A stretch of DNA of 37,862 nt from DASVBE01 sp963770375 (GTDB taxonomy: Bacteria > Actinomycetota > Actinomycetes > Streptosporangiales > Streptosporangiaceae), in contig CAVYPM010000024.1 in NCBI GenBank assembly GCA_963770375.1, forward strand, positions 1 through 37,862. Direction: 5' to 3'. A program made the translations under genes and the position numbers. A model generated the notes under the pieces. The model had not been told where the DNA came from and ran no database searches. It worked only from the letters and a program-made list of their open reading frames with translations. Positions 7,396-15,467 of this stretch are shown one piece after another; positions within the stretch are counted from its first letter, which is position 1, and every line of letters begins with the position of its first letter.

Positions 7396-7691
7396 TAGCC
7401 GGCCTGCTCCTGGACGGGCTTAGCGAGGCGATGCCGGCTGCCGGGGCCACCGTCGGTCCGCTACGGTGGCGAAGGAACAGGCGGCCCGCACTCACGGGTT
7501 ACCGTGTCTTTCCCGACGGGATTGACAAATGAGCAGAATCGGGTTGAGGGTGTAGCTTAACGTGCTGAAGTGGAGCGGGCTTCCGTGCTGCGCGCATGCC
7601 GCCGCAGGCCTGCGAAATATCGCGCTCCATGACCGTTAACAACCGGGAAGACGTCAAACGACCAGGTGCAAAACCACTACCCGGAGGGCAA

Positions 7692-8157
7692 ATGAGAAGA
7701 CTACGCATGATCGCTATGGCTGCCGCCGTGCCGCTGTCGCTGGGCGCGCTCCTGGCGCCGCAGGCGGCCTCCGCCGCGCCGGCCAGCCCCGTGACCATCA
7801 GCTTCATCTTTTACAACCCGCCAGGCCGGGACAGCGGCTCCAACGCCAGCCTGAACGCCGAGTACGTCATCCTGCAGAACAACACCGGCCACCGGGTGAC
7901 CATCACCCACTGGACGGTCACCGACAGGGCGCACCACACCTACAAGTTCGGCCGGAAGACCCTGGCGGCTCACGCCGTCGTGCTCGTGCACACCGGGAGC
8001 CACCGGAACCAGGGCTTCAACGTGTACTGGGGCCGCCACGCCTACGCCTGGTCGAACACCGGCGACACGGCGGTACTCAAGAACGCCGGAGGCAGCGGTC
8101 AAGGACCGCTGCTCCTACTCCGACCCGCACCAGCGGCACCCGTCCCACCGGTGCTGA
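7692..8157 (+). CDS. Secreted lamin-tail-domain protein, one frameshift
   Basis: Exported protein of about 154 aa after correction. An N-terminal signal peptide (MRRLRMIAMAAAVPLSLGAL, then AxA cleavage near ASAAP) is followed by a lamin-tail (LTD) beta-sandwich: NAEYVILQNNTGHRVTITHW, then the KTLAAH loop, NVYWGRHAYAW and NTGDTAVLKNA. LTD proteins usually end in a short CSYS-like strand. Reading on in frame gives GQGPLLLLRP, but removing one G near 8088-8093 (GGAGGCAG to GGAGCAG) gives AAVKDRCSYSDPHQRHP and a TGA at 8157. The start is supported by GGAGGG just upstream of the ATG at 7692. The role is probably extracellular binding or cell-wall association; the ligand is unknown. Confidence 0.78.
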
Positions 8158-8250
8158 CCTGACGACCTGAGCTGACGGGCCCCTGGCCGCCGCCGGGGGC
8201 CCGTCGGCTGCCCGGTGTGCGCGGCCCGGGCGGGTCCTAGGATCGGGCCG

Positions 8251-8880
8251 ATGCGACGAGAATCATCGACCGTGGTCGTGGTGACCGGTGAGGTGGGCGA
8301 GGACCTGCTGACCGGGCTGGCCCGGTCGGCCAACGTCTCGGTCGCCCGGGCCCCGGCGGCCGGGGCCGGGGCCGACTCCGGTTCCGGGCCGCCGCCGGCC
8401 GGATGGCAGGCCGGGGCCGCGGCGCTGCATGAGGCGGCCCGGCGGCAGTCGACCTACGTGATCGTGCCCGAGGACCCGCTGGGCGAGGTGGCCGCGTCGT
8501 GGCGGGCGATGTGGGACGGTCCGGGCGGGGCGGCCGCCGCGGCGAGGTTCGAGGAGCAGGCGGCGGATGCGCTGGCCGCCTGGCGCGGGCACCAGTTCGA
8601 GCTGCCCGACTACTACCTGGTGGTGGCGCCGGCCCAGACCGACGGCACCGGCCCGGACCTGTACCTGGGCCCGCTGCGCGCGGCGCGGCCGCGCCGGGTG
8701 GCGGTGGCCCAGCTGGCCAGCGGCGAGGCCGAGTCGCGGTCCCGGCTGCTCGGCACGCTGGCGTCGCTGGAGTACGGCCCGTGGTGGCCGCCGCTGGACG
8801 AGCTGATCGGCGCGGCCCGCCGCTTCTACGCGGGCGGGCTGGCCGAAACTCAGGCGGGACGGGAGCCGGGGCCGGCGTAA
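8251..8880 (+). CDS. Hypothetical protein
   Basis: 209-aa soluble protein of unknown function. The ATG at 8251 has AGGA at suitable spacing, and third-position GC supports coding. It begins with a beta strand (STVVVVTGEVGEDLL), has a Gly/Ala/Pro-rich linker near residues 30-50, then an alpha/beta body with FELPDYYLVVAPAQTDGTGP, YLGPLRAARPRRVAV and an acidic helix near the end. No signal peptide, membrane helix or catalytic motif is recognised. Its last 31 bp overlap the convergent YjbR-family gene. Confidence 0.7.
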   Translation: MRRESSTVVVVTGEVGEDLLTGLARSANVSVARAPAAGAGADSGSGPPPAGWQAGAAALHEAARRQSTYVIVPEDPLGEVAASWRAMWDGPGGAAAAARFEEQAADALAAWRGHQFELPDYYLVVAPAQTDGTGPDLYLGPLRAARPRRVAVAQLASGEAESRSRLLGTLASLEYGPWWPPLDELIGAARRFYAGGLAETQAGREPGPA

Positions 8881-9233
8881 GTGGCGGCCAGGTCGGCCGG
8901 GGCGCGCATCCGCCACGCGTCGGTGATCAGCTCGGTCAGCCGGGCCCGGCCGACCTCGGCCAGGCGCAGCATGACCAGCGGGAAGCCGTCGTAGCCCGGG
9001 GTGGTGAAGAACAGCGCGGGCTCGCCCAGCAGCAGCGCCTGCTTCTCGGCCTCGTCGCCGACGTACAGCACGGCGATGTCGGTGCGGATCACCCGCCGCT
9101 GGCCGGGCGGGCGCTCCGGATAGGACCAGACAAAGCCCTTGCCGCCGACCCGGAAGTCGAAGCCGTCGCTGTCGATCTCCTCGACGTGCGGGAGCGCGAG
9201 CGCCACCGCCCGCACGTCGTCGGCGTCAGCCAT
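8850..9233 (-). CDS. MmcQ/YjbR-family protein
   Basis: 127-aa protein of the MmcQ/YjbR (CyaY-like fold) family. Supporting features are the start ADDVRAVALALPHVEEI, the glycine turn GFDFRVGGKGFVWSYPERPP, the strand IAVLYVGDEAEKQALL, and the typical end PGYDGFPLVMLRLAEVGRAR followed by LTELITDAWRMRAP. Members are proposed to bind DNA, but the cellular role is undefined. The start is the ATG at 9233. The 3' end overlaps the preceding plus-strand gene tail-to-tail by 31 bp. Confidence 0.85.
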   Translation of the reverse strand: MADADDVRAVALALPHVEEIDSDGFDFRVGGKGFVWSYPERPPGQRRVIRTDIAVLYVGDEAEKQALLLGEPALFFTTPGYDGFPLVMLRLAEVGRARLTELITDAWRMRAPADLAATYAGPGSRPA

Positions 9234-9371
9234 CCGGGACCCCTTGCCTTGCTGTGCTCAGCTCGTCACCACGCTAGCGGCCGGGCCCGACAGCGCGCCG
9301 CTGCTCGTTAGGATGCTCACGCCGGCTGTGGCGAAGGCGGCCGGGCGGATCAGGGAAGAGGAACGCACAGC

Positions 9372-10746
9372 GTGCCCAGCCTTAGCGTGCACAGCCGTAG
9401 CGTGACGCTGACCGGCTGGGGCCGGGTGGCGCCGTCCCGGGCCGAGCTGGCCGAGCCGTCCAGCCCGGCGGAAGCCGCGGTCCTGCTCGACCAGCGCGGC
9501 GCCGGCCCGCGGCGTGATCGCGCGCGGTCTTGGGCGCAGCTATAACAACGCCGCGCAGTGCGGCGGCGGCCTGGTGATCTCGACCGCCCGGCTGAACCGG
9601 ATCATCAGCCTGGACCCGGCGACCGGCCTGGCCTGCTGCGAGGCCGGGGTGAGCCTGGAGCAGCTGATGGTCGCCGGGCTGGCGTCCGGCTGGTTCGTGC
9701 CGGTCACCCCGGGAACCCGGCACGTCACGATCGGCGGGGCGATCGCCGCCGACGTGCACGGCAAGAACCACTTTGCCGAGGGCAGCTTCGCCCAGCACGT
9801 CACCGGGTTCGGCCTGCTGCTGCCCAGTGGCGAGCAGCGCACGGTCACGCCGGACGGCGACCCCGGGCTGTTCTGGGCCACGGCCGGCGGGATGGGCCTC
9901 ACCGGCCTGATCACCAGTGCCACCGTCCAGCTCAAGCGGGTGGAAACGGCCCTGGTCAAGGTGCACACCGTGCGCACCGCCGACCTCGCCGAGACCATGG
10001 CCGTGCTGGCCGAGCACGACAAGTCCTACAGCTACACGCTGGCCTGGTCGGACAGCCTGGCCCGGGGCGCCCGCCTGGGCCGCTCGGTGATCACCAGCGG
10101 GGACTTCGCCCGCCTGGACGACCTGCCGGCGGGCCGCCGGGCCAGCGCGCTGGCGTACGAGCCGCGCACCCGGATCGGCGTTCCCGGCGGGTTCCCGCCC
10201 GGGCTGATCAACAGGTACACCGTGGCGCTGGCCAGCACGGCCTGGTATCTCAAGGCACCGCGCGAGCGCCGCGACGAGCTGCAGACGATCTCGCACTTCT
10301 TCCATCCGCTCGACGGCATCAGGAACTGGAACCGGGTCTACGGCCCGGGCGGCTTCCGGCAGTACCAGTACGTCGTCCCCGCGGGCCAGGAGGATGCTGT
10401 CCGCGAAAGCTACCGGCTGGTCAGCGAGGCCCGGGCCGCCTCGTTCGTGACGGTCCTCAAGCGCCTGGGGGAGCGGGACCCCGGCCCGCTGTCGTTCCCG
10501 ATCGCGGGGTGGACGCTGGCGCTCGACGTGCCCGCGCGGACCCCGGGGCTGGCCGGGCTGCTGGCGCGGCTCGACGACCTGGTGGCCGGGGCCGGCGGGC
10601 GGGTCTACCTGGCGAAGGACTCGCGGGTGCCGGCCGGGATGCTGGCCCGGATGTATCCCGGCCTGGACGGGTTCCGCGAGCTGCGGGCCCGGCTGGACCC
10701 GAAGGGCGTGCTGGCCTCGGACCTGTCCCGGCGGCTCGGGCTCTAG
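9372..10746 (+). CDS. dprE1: DprE1-like decaprenylphosphoryl-ribose 2'-oxidase, one frameshift
   Basis: FAD-dependent oxidase of the VAO/PCMH type, probably oxidising decaprenylphosphoryl-ribose to the 2'-keto intermediate on the way to the arabinan donor. After removal of one extra base between about 9490 and 9514 the protein is 457 aa, close to the 461 aa of M. tuberculosis DprE1. It aligns from LTGWGRVAPS through ARGLGRSYNNAAQCGGGLVI, VPVTPGTRHVTIGGAIAADV, HGKNHFAEGSF, FFHPLDGIRNWNRVYGPGGF, PLSFPIAGW and YLAKDSR (K418 equivalent). The start is GTG 9372 with GAGGAA upstream. The residue matching the covalent drug target Cys387 is Ala (GWTLALD). The usual partner DprE2 is not adjacent; a GT-C glycosyltransferase converges on it instead. 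Confidence 0.85.
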
Positions 10747-10775
10747 CGGCGCGGCCACGCGCCGGCCGCGTCAAA

Positions 10776-10803
10776 TCAACGTTCCTTGATCAAGGAACGT
10801 TGA
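10776..10803. terminator. 28-bp perfect palindrome at convergent gene ends
   Basis: Left arm TCAACGTTCCTTGA (10776-10789) is followed directly by its reverse complement TCAAGGAACGTTGA (10790-10803). It lies 30 bp after the dprE1 stop and contains the last codons and stop (10790-10792) of the convergent glycosyltransferase gene. It probably acts as a bidirectional terminator. There is no long T tract on either side, and a DNA-binding site is an alternative. Confidence 0.6.
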
Positions 10804-12412
10804 GCAGGCCGTCGCGGCCGGCGTCGGTCTGCTGGCCCGCGCGGCGGGCGCGGCGGGCGCGGGTCCAGGCCAGCAGGGCGGTGGCCCCGGCCGCGGCGGC
10901 GGGCGGCAGGGTGACCAGCCCGGGCAGCTGATACCGCCAGGAGAACTGGGTGATGTCCGCGGCCAGCAGGACGGCCCCGCCGGTGACCCAGAACAGCAGG
11001 CTGGCCAGCGCGAGCTGGCGGATGGCGGCCCGGAGGCGCCAGGCCAGGGCGAGCACCGTGCCGGCCAGGCCGAGCAGCACGCACAGCAGGAGCAGCGGGC
11101 CCGGCGTGTAGCCGCCGTCCAGCTGGTAGGAGCGCAGGAACGCGGCCGCGGGCCGGTCGGTGTGCGCGATGCCGCCCCAGGCCGGCGGGACCGCGGTGAA
11201 GCGGAACCGCCGGTAGGCGGCCTTCTGCGTGCCGATCATGATCTGGTGGCGGCTGTTGACCGACACCGCCGGGTAGTAGTCCGGGTAGGCGGTCTGGAAC
11301 TGCCAGCGGGAGATCGGGGTGACGCTGGGCACGCCGTCGCGGGTCAGCGCGAACAGCCGGGCCGAGTCCCGCAGGATCGACGCCGCGACCCGCAGCGGCT
11401 GCTGGTGCTCCACCGCGGAGGCGAACGACGCGATCAGCAGCTTGCGGTCCGCGCCGGGCGGGATCGGCTGGCTGTGCAGCGGCGAGTCCTTGGACTTCTC
11501 CAGGTAGTCCGGGCCGAGCGCCTGCGCGGCCGGCCCCGGGCACAGCGCCCGCAGCTCCGGGCGCAGGTGCAGCGTGGCGCAGTCGGCGGCGACCGCCATC
11601 CGGCCGTTCACGCTCTGCCCGGCGGACAGCCGGAAGTGCCCGTCGTGCGCCCAGGAGATCGTGCAGTAGGTCAGCACCGGCAGCAGGAACGCGGCGGTGA
11701 ACGACGCCGAGACGGCCAGCACCCGGCGCCCGCCGCCGCCCGCGACTACCAGGTAGGCCAGGCCGGGCAGCAGAAGGATCTCGCCGATCAGCTTGAACGT
11801 GGCCGACAGGCCGATCAGCGCCCCCGCCGCGACCACGAACGCCGTGGCCGGCTGCGGCCGCCAGAGCAGCAGGGCCAGCGCGGCCACCAGCAGCGCCATG
11901 AACCACAGGTCCGGCATGATCACGTGCTCGATGTCCAGCCAGTAGGCGTCGAGCAGGACCGGGGCCACGGCCAGCGCGGCCAGCCACCGGGCGACCTTGC
12001 GGCGCACCAGCACGGCGTAGAGAAGGACCGCCATCGCCAGCCCGGCCGCGTGCTGGAGCAGCGCCACCGTGCCCAGGTCGCCGAAGCTGAGCACGGCGCG
12101 CAGCACCGCGTTGTAGGCGTGCGGGTCGGAGCCTGGGTACTCGTTGTACAGGTACTTGGGGGTGTCGATGTAGAGCAGCGCCGGGTGGTAGGCGGCCACG
12201 ACCACGGCCCGCAGCACCACGCCCGCGGCCAGCAGCGCGGCCAGCACCCAGTGCACCCGGACCAGCCGGGCCGCCCGCCCCGGCCAGGCCCGCCACCCGC
12301 GCGGCGCGGGAGCGGCGTGGGCCGGCCCGGCGGGCAGCCCGGTCCGGGGCAGGGTCTCGTCCAGCACGGTGCCGTCCAGCACGGTGCCATCCGGCACGGG
12401 GTCGTCCTGCAT
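10790..12412 (-). CDS. GT-C-type polytopic membrane glycosyltransferase
   Basis: 540-aa integral membrane protein. A cytosolic, Pro-rich N-terminus of about 45 residues contains the duplicated unit DGTVLDGTVLDETLP. About ten hydrophobic segments follow (VLAALLAAGVVLRAVVVAAY; ALAVAPVLLDAYW; FMALLVAALALLLW; later LLLLCVLLGLAGTVLALAW). The first external loop carries acidic residues (LLYIDTPKYLYNEYP), as in GT-C enzymes that use polyprenyl-phosphate sugar donors. Only a low-similarity assignment to the PMT/arabinosyltransferase-like superfamily is possible. Convergence with a DprE1-like gene makes a decaprenylphosphoryl-arabinose donor attractive but unproven. The start is the ATG at 12412; no clear ribosome site is seen and an upstream GTG is possible. 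Confidence 0.72.
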   Translation of the reverse strand: MQDDPVPDGTVLDGTVLDETLPRTGLPAGPAHAAPAPRGWRAWPGRAARLVRVHWVLAALLAAGVVLRAVVVAAYHPALLYIDTPKYLYNEYPGSDPHAYNAVLRAVLSFGDLGTVALLQHAAGLAMAVLLYAVLVRRKVARWLAALAVAPVLLDAYWLDIEHVIMPDLWFMALLVAALALLLWRPQPATAFVVAAGALIGLSATFKLIGEILLLPGLAYLVVAGGGGRRVLAVSASFTAAFLLPVLTYCTISWAHDGHFRLSAGQSVNGRMAVAADCATLHLRPELRALCPGPAAQALGPDYLEKSKDSPLHSQPIPPGADRKLLIASFASAVEHQQPLRVAASILRDSARLFALTRDGVPSVTPISRWQFQTAYPDYYPAVSVNSRHQIMIGTQKAAYRRFRFTAVPPAWGGIAHTDRPAAAFLRSYQLDGGYTPGPLLLLCVLLGLAGTVLALAWRLRAAIRQLALASLLFWVTGGAVLLAADITQFSWRYQLPGLVTLPPAAAAGATALLAWTRARRARRAGQQTDAGRDGLLNVP

Positions 12413-12563
12413 TGGCACCCACGCTAGCGCCGGAGAACCGGCCCGGCGCCGCGTTCGGCCGGCCGCTGCGGCCGCCCGGCCCGCGGCAGGCGACCCGGCC
12501 CGCACCGGCCCGTGGTCACCGCAGCCGGCCAGGTTATGGTCATATGACGGGCTGGGCAGCTTC

Positions 12564-12582
12564 CGTAATCCGAAAAAGGAGC
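12564..12582 (+). promoter_or_regulatory. CGTAATCCGAAAAA element and ribosome site of aldehyde dehydrogenase
   Basis: The AT-rich 14-mer CGTAATCCGAAAAA (12564-12577) runs into AAGGAG, five bases before the GTG start at 12587. The same exact 14-mer occurs at 17997-18010 upstream of the PadR gene. The strong ribosome site is what decides for GTG 12587 over ATG 12602. Confidence 0.5.
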
Positions 12583-12586
12583 CGCT

Positions 12587-13993
12587 GTGGGCGACTACGT
12601 CATGACCATCGACGGGCAGGCCGTGCCTGCGGAGCAGACGTTCGGGGTCATCAACCCGGCCACCGGAGAGGTGTTCGCTCAGGCCCCGGAATGCACCAGG
12701 GAACAGCTCGACGCGGCCCTGGAGTCGGCGCACAAGGCCCAGCTCAGCTGGAAGACGGACGCCGCGGCCCGGACCGAGGCGCTGCTCGCGGCGGCCGACG
12801 CCGTCGACGCCGCGGCCAAGGAGCTCGGCCCGCTGCTGACCGCCGAGCAGGGCAAGCCGGTCGCGCAGGCCATCGGCGAGGCCAAGGGGGTCGCCCTGTG
12901 GCTGCGCCACTTCGCCAAGCTGGACCTGCCCCGTGAGGTCATCCAGGACGACGAGCGGGTGTTCGCCGAGGTCGTCCGGCGGCCGGTCGGCGTGGTCGCG
13001 GCGATCACCCCGTGGAACTTCCCGCTGTCGATGGCGGCCTGGAAGTTCGCCCCGGCGCTGCGGGCGGGCAACACGGTGGTGGTCAAGCCGTCGCCGTACA
13101 CCCCGCTGGCCACGCTGCGGCTTGGCGAGGTGCTGCGCGACGTGCTGCCGCCCGGCGTGCTGAACATCGTCAGCGGCGGCGACGAGCTGGGCGGCTGGAT
13201 GACCTCGCACCCGCTGGTCAGGAAGATCAGCTTCACCGGGTCCGTGGCCACCGGCAAGAAGGTCGCCGCGGCCGCCGCGCCGGACCTCAAGCGGGTCACC
13301 CTGGAGCTGGGCGGCAACGACCCGGCGATCGTGCTGGACGACGTGGACACCGAGAAGGTGGCGGAGAAGCTGTTCTGGAGCGCGTTCCGGAACAGCGGCC
13401 AGGTGTGCATCGCGGTCAAGCGGGTGTACGTGCCCGAGCGGCTGCACGACGACCTGGTCGACGCGCTGGCCGCGAAGGCCCGGGCGGCCAAGGTCGACGA
13501 CGGCATGGCCGAGGGCACGGACCTGGGCCCGATCAACAACAAGCCGCAGTTCGAGCGGGTCAGCGAGCTGGTCAGCGACGCGCTGAGCAACGGCGCGACC
13601 GCGGTGGCCGGCGGCGGGCCGCTGGACCGGCCCGGCTACTTCTTCGCGCCGACCGTGCTGACCGGCGTGTCCGACGGCACCCGCATCGTGGACGAGGAGC
13701 AGTTCGGCCCGGCCCTGCCGGTGATCCCGTACCGGGACGTGGACGACGCGCTGGCCCGGGCCAACGCGACCACGTTCGGCCTGGGCGGCTCGGTGTGGTC
13801 GGCCGACCCGGACCGGGCCGCGGACGTCGCGGAGCGGCTGGAGACCGGCACCGCCTGGGTCAACACGCACGCGGCGCTGGCGCCGCACCAGCCGTTCGGC
13901 GGGGCCAAGTGGAGCGGCATCGGCGTGGAGAACGGCTCGTGGGGCCTGCTCGGCTACACCGAGATCCAGGTCGTGCACCGCTCGAAGCGGTAA
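12587..13993 (+). CDS. NAD(P)-dependent aldehyde dehydrogenase
   Basis: Cytosolic ALDH-superfamily enzyme oxidising an aldehyde to the carboxylate. The 468-aa protein has N144 in TPWNFPLSMAAWKFAPAL, cofactor-binding K167 in VVVKPSPYTP, the Rossmann glycine loop FTGSVATGKK, general base E240 in LELGGNDPAIV, and nucleophile C274 in FRNSGQVCIAVKRVYVP. The C-terminal PFGGAKWSGIGVENG motif is also present. The sequence style is that of succinate-semialdehyde/aminobutyraldehyde-type dehydrogenases, but the substrate cannot be assigned. GTG start at 12587 with AAGGAG five bases upstream. It stands alone, followed by a strong hairpin. Confidence 0.9.
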   Translation: MGDYVMTIDGQAVPAEQTFGVINPATGEVFAQAPECTREQLDAALESAHKAQLSWKTDAAARTEALLAAADAVDAAAKELGPLLTAEQGKPVAQAIGEAKGVALWLRHFAKLDLPREVIQDDERVFAEVVRRPVGVVAAITPWNFPLSMAAWKFAPALRAGNTVVVKPSPYTPLATLRLGEVLRDVLPPGVLNIVSGGDELGGWMTSHPLVRKISFTGSVATGKKVAAAAAPDLKRVTLELGGNDPAIVLDDVDTEKVAEKLFWSAFRNSGQVCIAVKRVYVPERLHDDLVDALAAKARAAKVDDGMAEGTDLGPINNKPQFERVSELVSDALSNGATAVAGGGPLDRPGYFFAPTVLTGVSDGTRIVDEEQFGPALPVIPYRDVDDALARANATTFGLGGSVWSADPDRAADVAERLETGTAWVNTHAALAPHQPFGGAKWSGIGVENGSWGLLGYTEIQVVHRSKR

Positions 13994-14004
13994 CCAGCTG
14001 CGCT

Positions 14005-14040
14005 GCTGCTCACCCGGCTGGCGACGGCCGGGTGAGCAGC
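14005..14040 (+). terminator. Hairpin terminator after aldehyde dehydrogenase
   Basis: Stem GCTGCTCACCCGGC (14005-14018) pairs exactly with GCCGGGTGAGCAGC (14027-14040) around loop TGGCGACG: 14 bp, starting 12 bp after the stop codon and followed by TTGCC. This is typical of an actinomycete terminator lacking a long U tract. Confidence 0.75.
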
Positions 14041-14180
14041 TTGCCGCCCGGCTCGCCGCCCCGGCCGGCCCCCGCTGTTGTCTCCGCGCCATGGAGCGGG
14101 CAGCATGTGCGATTGATCGGCGCGGCAGGGGCGATAACGGTACTGCTGCGACGCGCGGGGCTGCGCGGGAGGGAGTTGAC

Positions 14181-15431
14181 GTGACCGCTACCCGGCACCT
14201 GATCGGCTTGCTGCTGGGCACCGAGGACGACTGGCCGCGGGCGTTCGAGGAGATCCTGGGCCGGCTGGGCCGGATCACCGGCCCGGACGGCAGCAAGCAC
14301 GCGTTCGACGTGGAGCGGATCACGATCGAGCCGTTCGGCCTGCGCGACAAGCCGCGCTACAGCCTGGCCATCGACCGGCTCGCGTACTGGTACTACCACC
14401 CGCGCGAGTGGCTGAAGAAGGTCGCGCTGATGGACGGCGTGTACCTGCTGAACAGCCCGTTCACCTTCCAGTCCATGGAGAAGCACGCGGCCTACTGCGC
14501 GATGATGCGGCTCGGCCTGCACGTGCCGGAGACCGTCCTGGTGCCGTTCAAGAACCCGCTGGACAACTCCCGCTACGCGTACACGGCGGCGCGCTACAAC
14601 CAGCCGTTCGACCTGGACGCGATCGCCGACCGGATCGGCTACCCGCTGTTCATGAAGCCCTACGACGGCGGCGCCTGGCGCGGCGTCTCCCGCATCGACG
14701 GCCCCGAGCAGCTGCACACCGCCTACGACCAGAGCGGTGAGATGCTCATGCACCTGCAGAAGGCGATCGACGGTTACGACGTGTTCGCCCGGTCGCTGTC
14801 GATCGGCGCCGAGACCATGGTCATGCGGTTCCAGCCGGACCAGCCCATGCACCTGCGCTACGCGGTCGACCACGACTTCCTGTCCCCGGCCGTGGGCGAC
14901 CAGGTGGTGAGCATCGGGCGGCTGGTCAACGCGTTCTTCCGGTGGGAGTTCAACTCGTGCGAGACGCTGGTCAAGGACGGCGAGGTGTACCCCATCGACT
15001 ACGCCAACGCCTGCCCGGACGTGGCCCTGACCAGCCTGCACTACTACTTCCCCTGGGCGATCAGGGCGCTGGTCCGGTGGTGCGTGTTCGCGCTGGTGAC
15101 CGGCCGCAAGCCGCGGCTTGACCTGGAGACCGACCGGTACTTCGAGATCGCCGACGAGCCGGGCATGGGCTACCCGGAGAAGCTCGGCGCGTACCGCGGG
15201 CTGGCCGACGCCTACTTCGAGACCGAGCGCTACCAGGAGTTCTGCGCGCGCAGCCTGCCGCACGCCGACGAGGTGGTGCTGGACTGGGTGGCCGGCCCGG
15301 CGTTCGACCGGCTGCTGACCGACACGGTCAAGGCCACCTACCCGGAGCATGAGCACGAGCAGTTCATCGCCCACCTGCGCGGCCTGACCGGCCTGTGGGT
15401 CAGCGACGAGACCACGCGGCTGCGGGCCTGA
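14181..15431 (+). CDS. ATP-grasp ligase (RimK-like)
   Basis: 416-aa cytosolic protein likely to form an amide bond by ATP-dependent carboxylate activation. A pre-ATP-grasp domain (residues about 1-110, with GLLLGTEDDWPRAFEEIL) is followed by the ATP-grasp core. Visible motifs include YPLFMKPYDGGAWRGVSRI (ATP-binding lysine and glycine loop), the hinge-region strand ETMVMRFQPDQP, and the metal-binding stretch VYPIDYANACPDVAL. A Trp/Tyr-rich C-terminal region ends with LRGLTGLWV. GTG 14181 is chosen for its GGGAGGGAG site. It converges on a glutamate-cysteine-ligase-like gene, an arrangement reminiscent of paired amidoligases. The substrates are unknown. Confidence 0.8.
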   Translation: MTATRHLIGLLLGTEDDWPRAFEEILGRLGRITGPDGSKHAFDVERITIEPFGLRDKPRYSLAIDRLAYWYYHPREWLKKVALMDGVYLLNSPFTFQSMEKHAAYCAMMRLGLHVPETVLVPFKNPLDNSRYAYTAARYNQPFDLDAIADRIGYPLFMKPYDGGAWRGVSRIDGPEQLHTAYDQSGEMLMHLQKAIDGYDVFARSLSIGAETMVMRFQPDQPMHLRYAVDHDFLSPAVGDQVVSIGRLVNAFFRWEFNSCETLVKDGEVYPIDYANACPDVALTSLHYYFPWAIRALVRWCVFALVTGRKPRLDLETDRYFEIADEPGMGYPEKLGAYRGLADAYFETERYQEFCARSLPHADEVVLDWVAGPAFDRLLTDTVKATYPEHEHEQFIAHLRGLTGLWVSDETTRLRA

Positions 15432-15440
15432 CCCAGGCGG

Positions 15441-15459
15441 GCCCGGGTCAGGCCCGGGC
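15441..15459. terminator. Short bidirectional hairpin between ligase genes
   Basis: GCCCGGG (15441-15447), loop TCAGG, CCCGGGC (15453-15459), in the 36-bp gap between the convergent ATP-grasp and glutamate-cysteine-ligase-like genes. The GC-only seven-pair stem has no T tract. Confidence 0.45.
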
Positions 15460-15467
15460 GGGCCCGG

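Larger units (their letters stand above)
6400..7691. other. 1.3-kb gene-poor region
   Basis: No convincing gene is present; open frames here give Arg/Pro/Ala-rich sequence typical of non-coding high-GC DNA. It holds a perfect 26-bp hairpin (6447-6504), an inverted repeat GGATTACGGT (6843-6852) / ACCGTAATCC (6894-6903) around about 41 bases, a hairpin GCCACCGT (7446-7453) / ACGGTGGC (7463-7470), and one possible small ORF with a strong ribosome site at 7234-7395. A TTGACA at 7522 has no -10 partner at normal spacing. Confidence 0.55.

Noticed and set aside
7522..7560. TTGACA promoter before the lamin-tail gene
   Set aside because: The nearest -10-like TAGCTT is 25 bases away, too far for a normal sigma-70-type promoter.
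7496..7691. Riboswitch (for example c-di-AMP type) upstream of the secreted lamin-tail gene
   Set aside because: I could not find the conserved core or a consistent fold; only ordinary short hairpins are visible.
11162..12427. Plus-strand 421-codon open frame opposite the glycosyltransferase
   Set aside because: Its translation is low-complexity Arg/Gly/Gln-rich text, while the minus strand gives clear membrane helices.
10790..14350. A 1186-codon minus-strand open frame spanning the aldehyde dehydrogenase and glycosyltransferase region
   Set aside because: It is the glycosyltransferase frame read upstream through a plus-strand dehydrogenase gene; the extra part has no domain and runs antisense to a clear enzyme.
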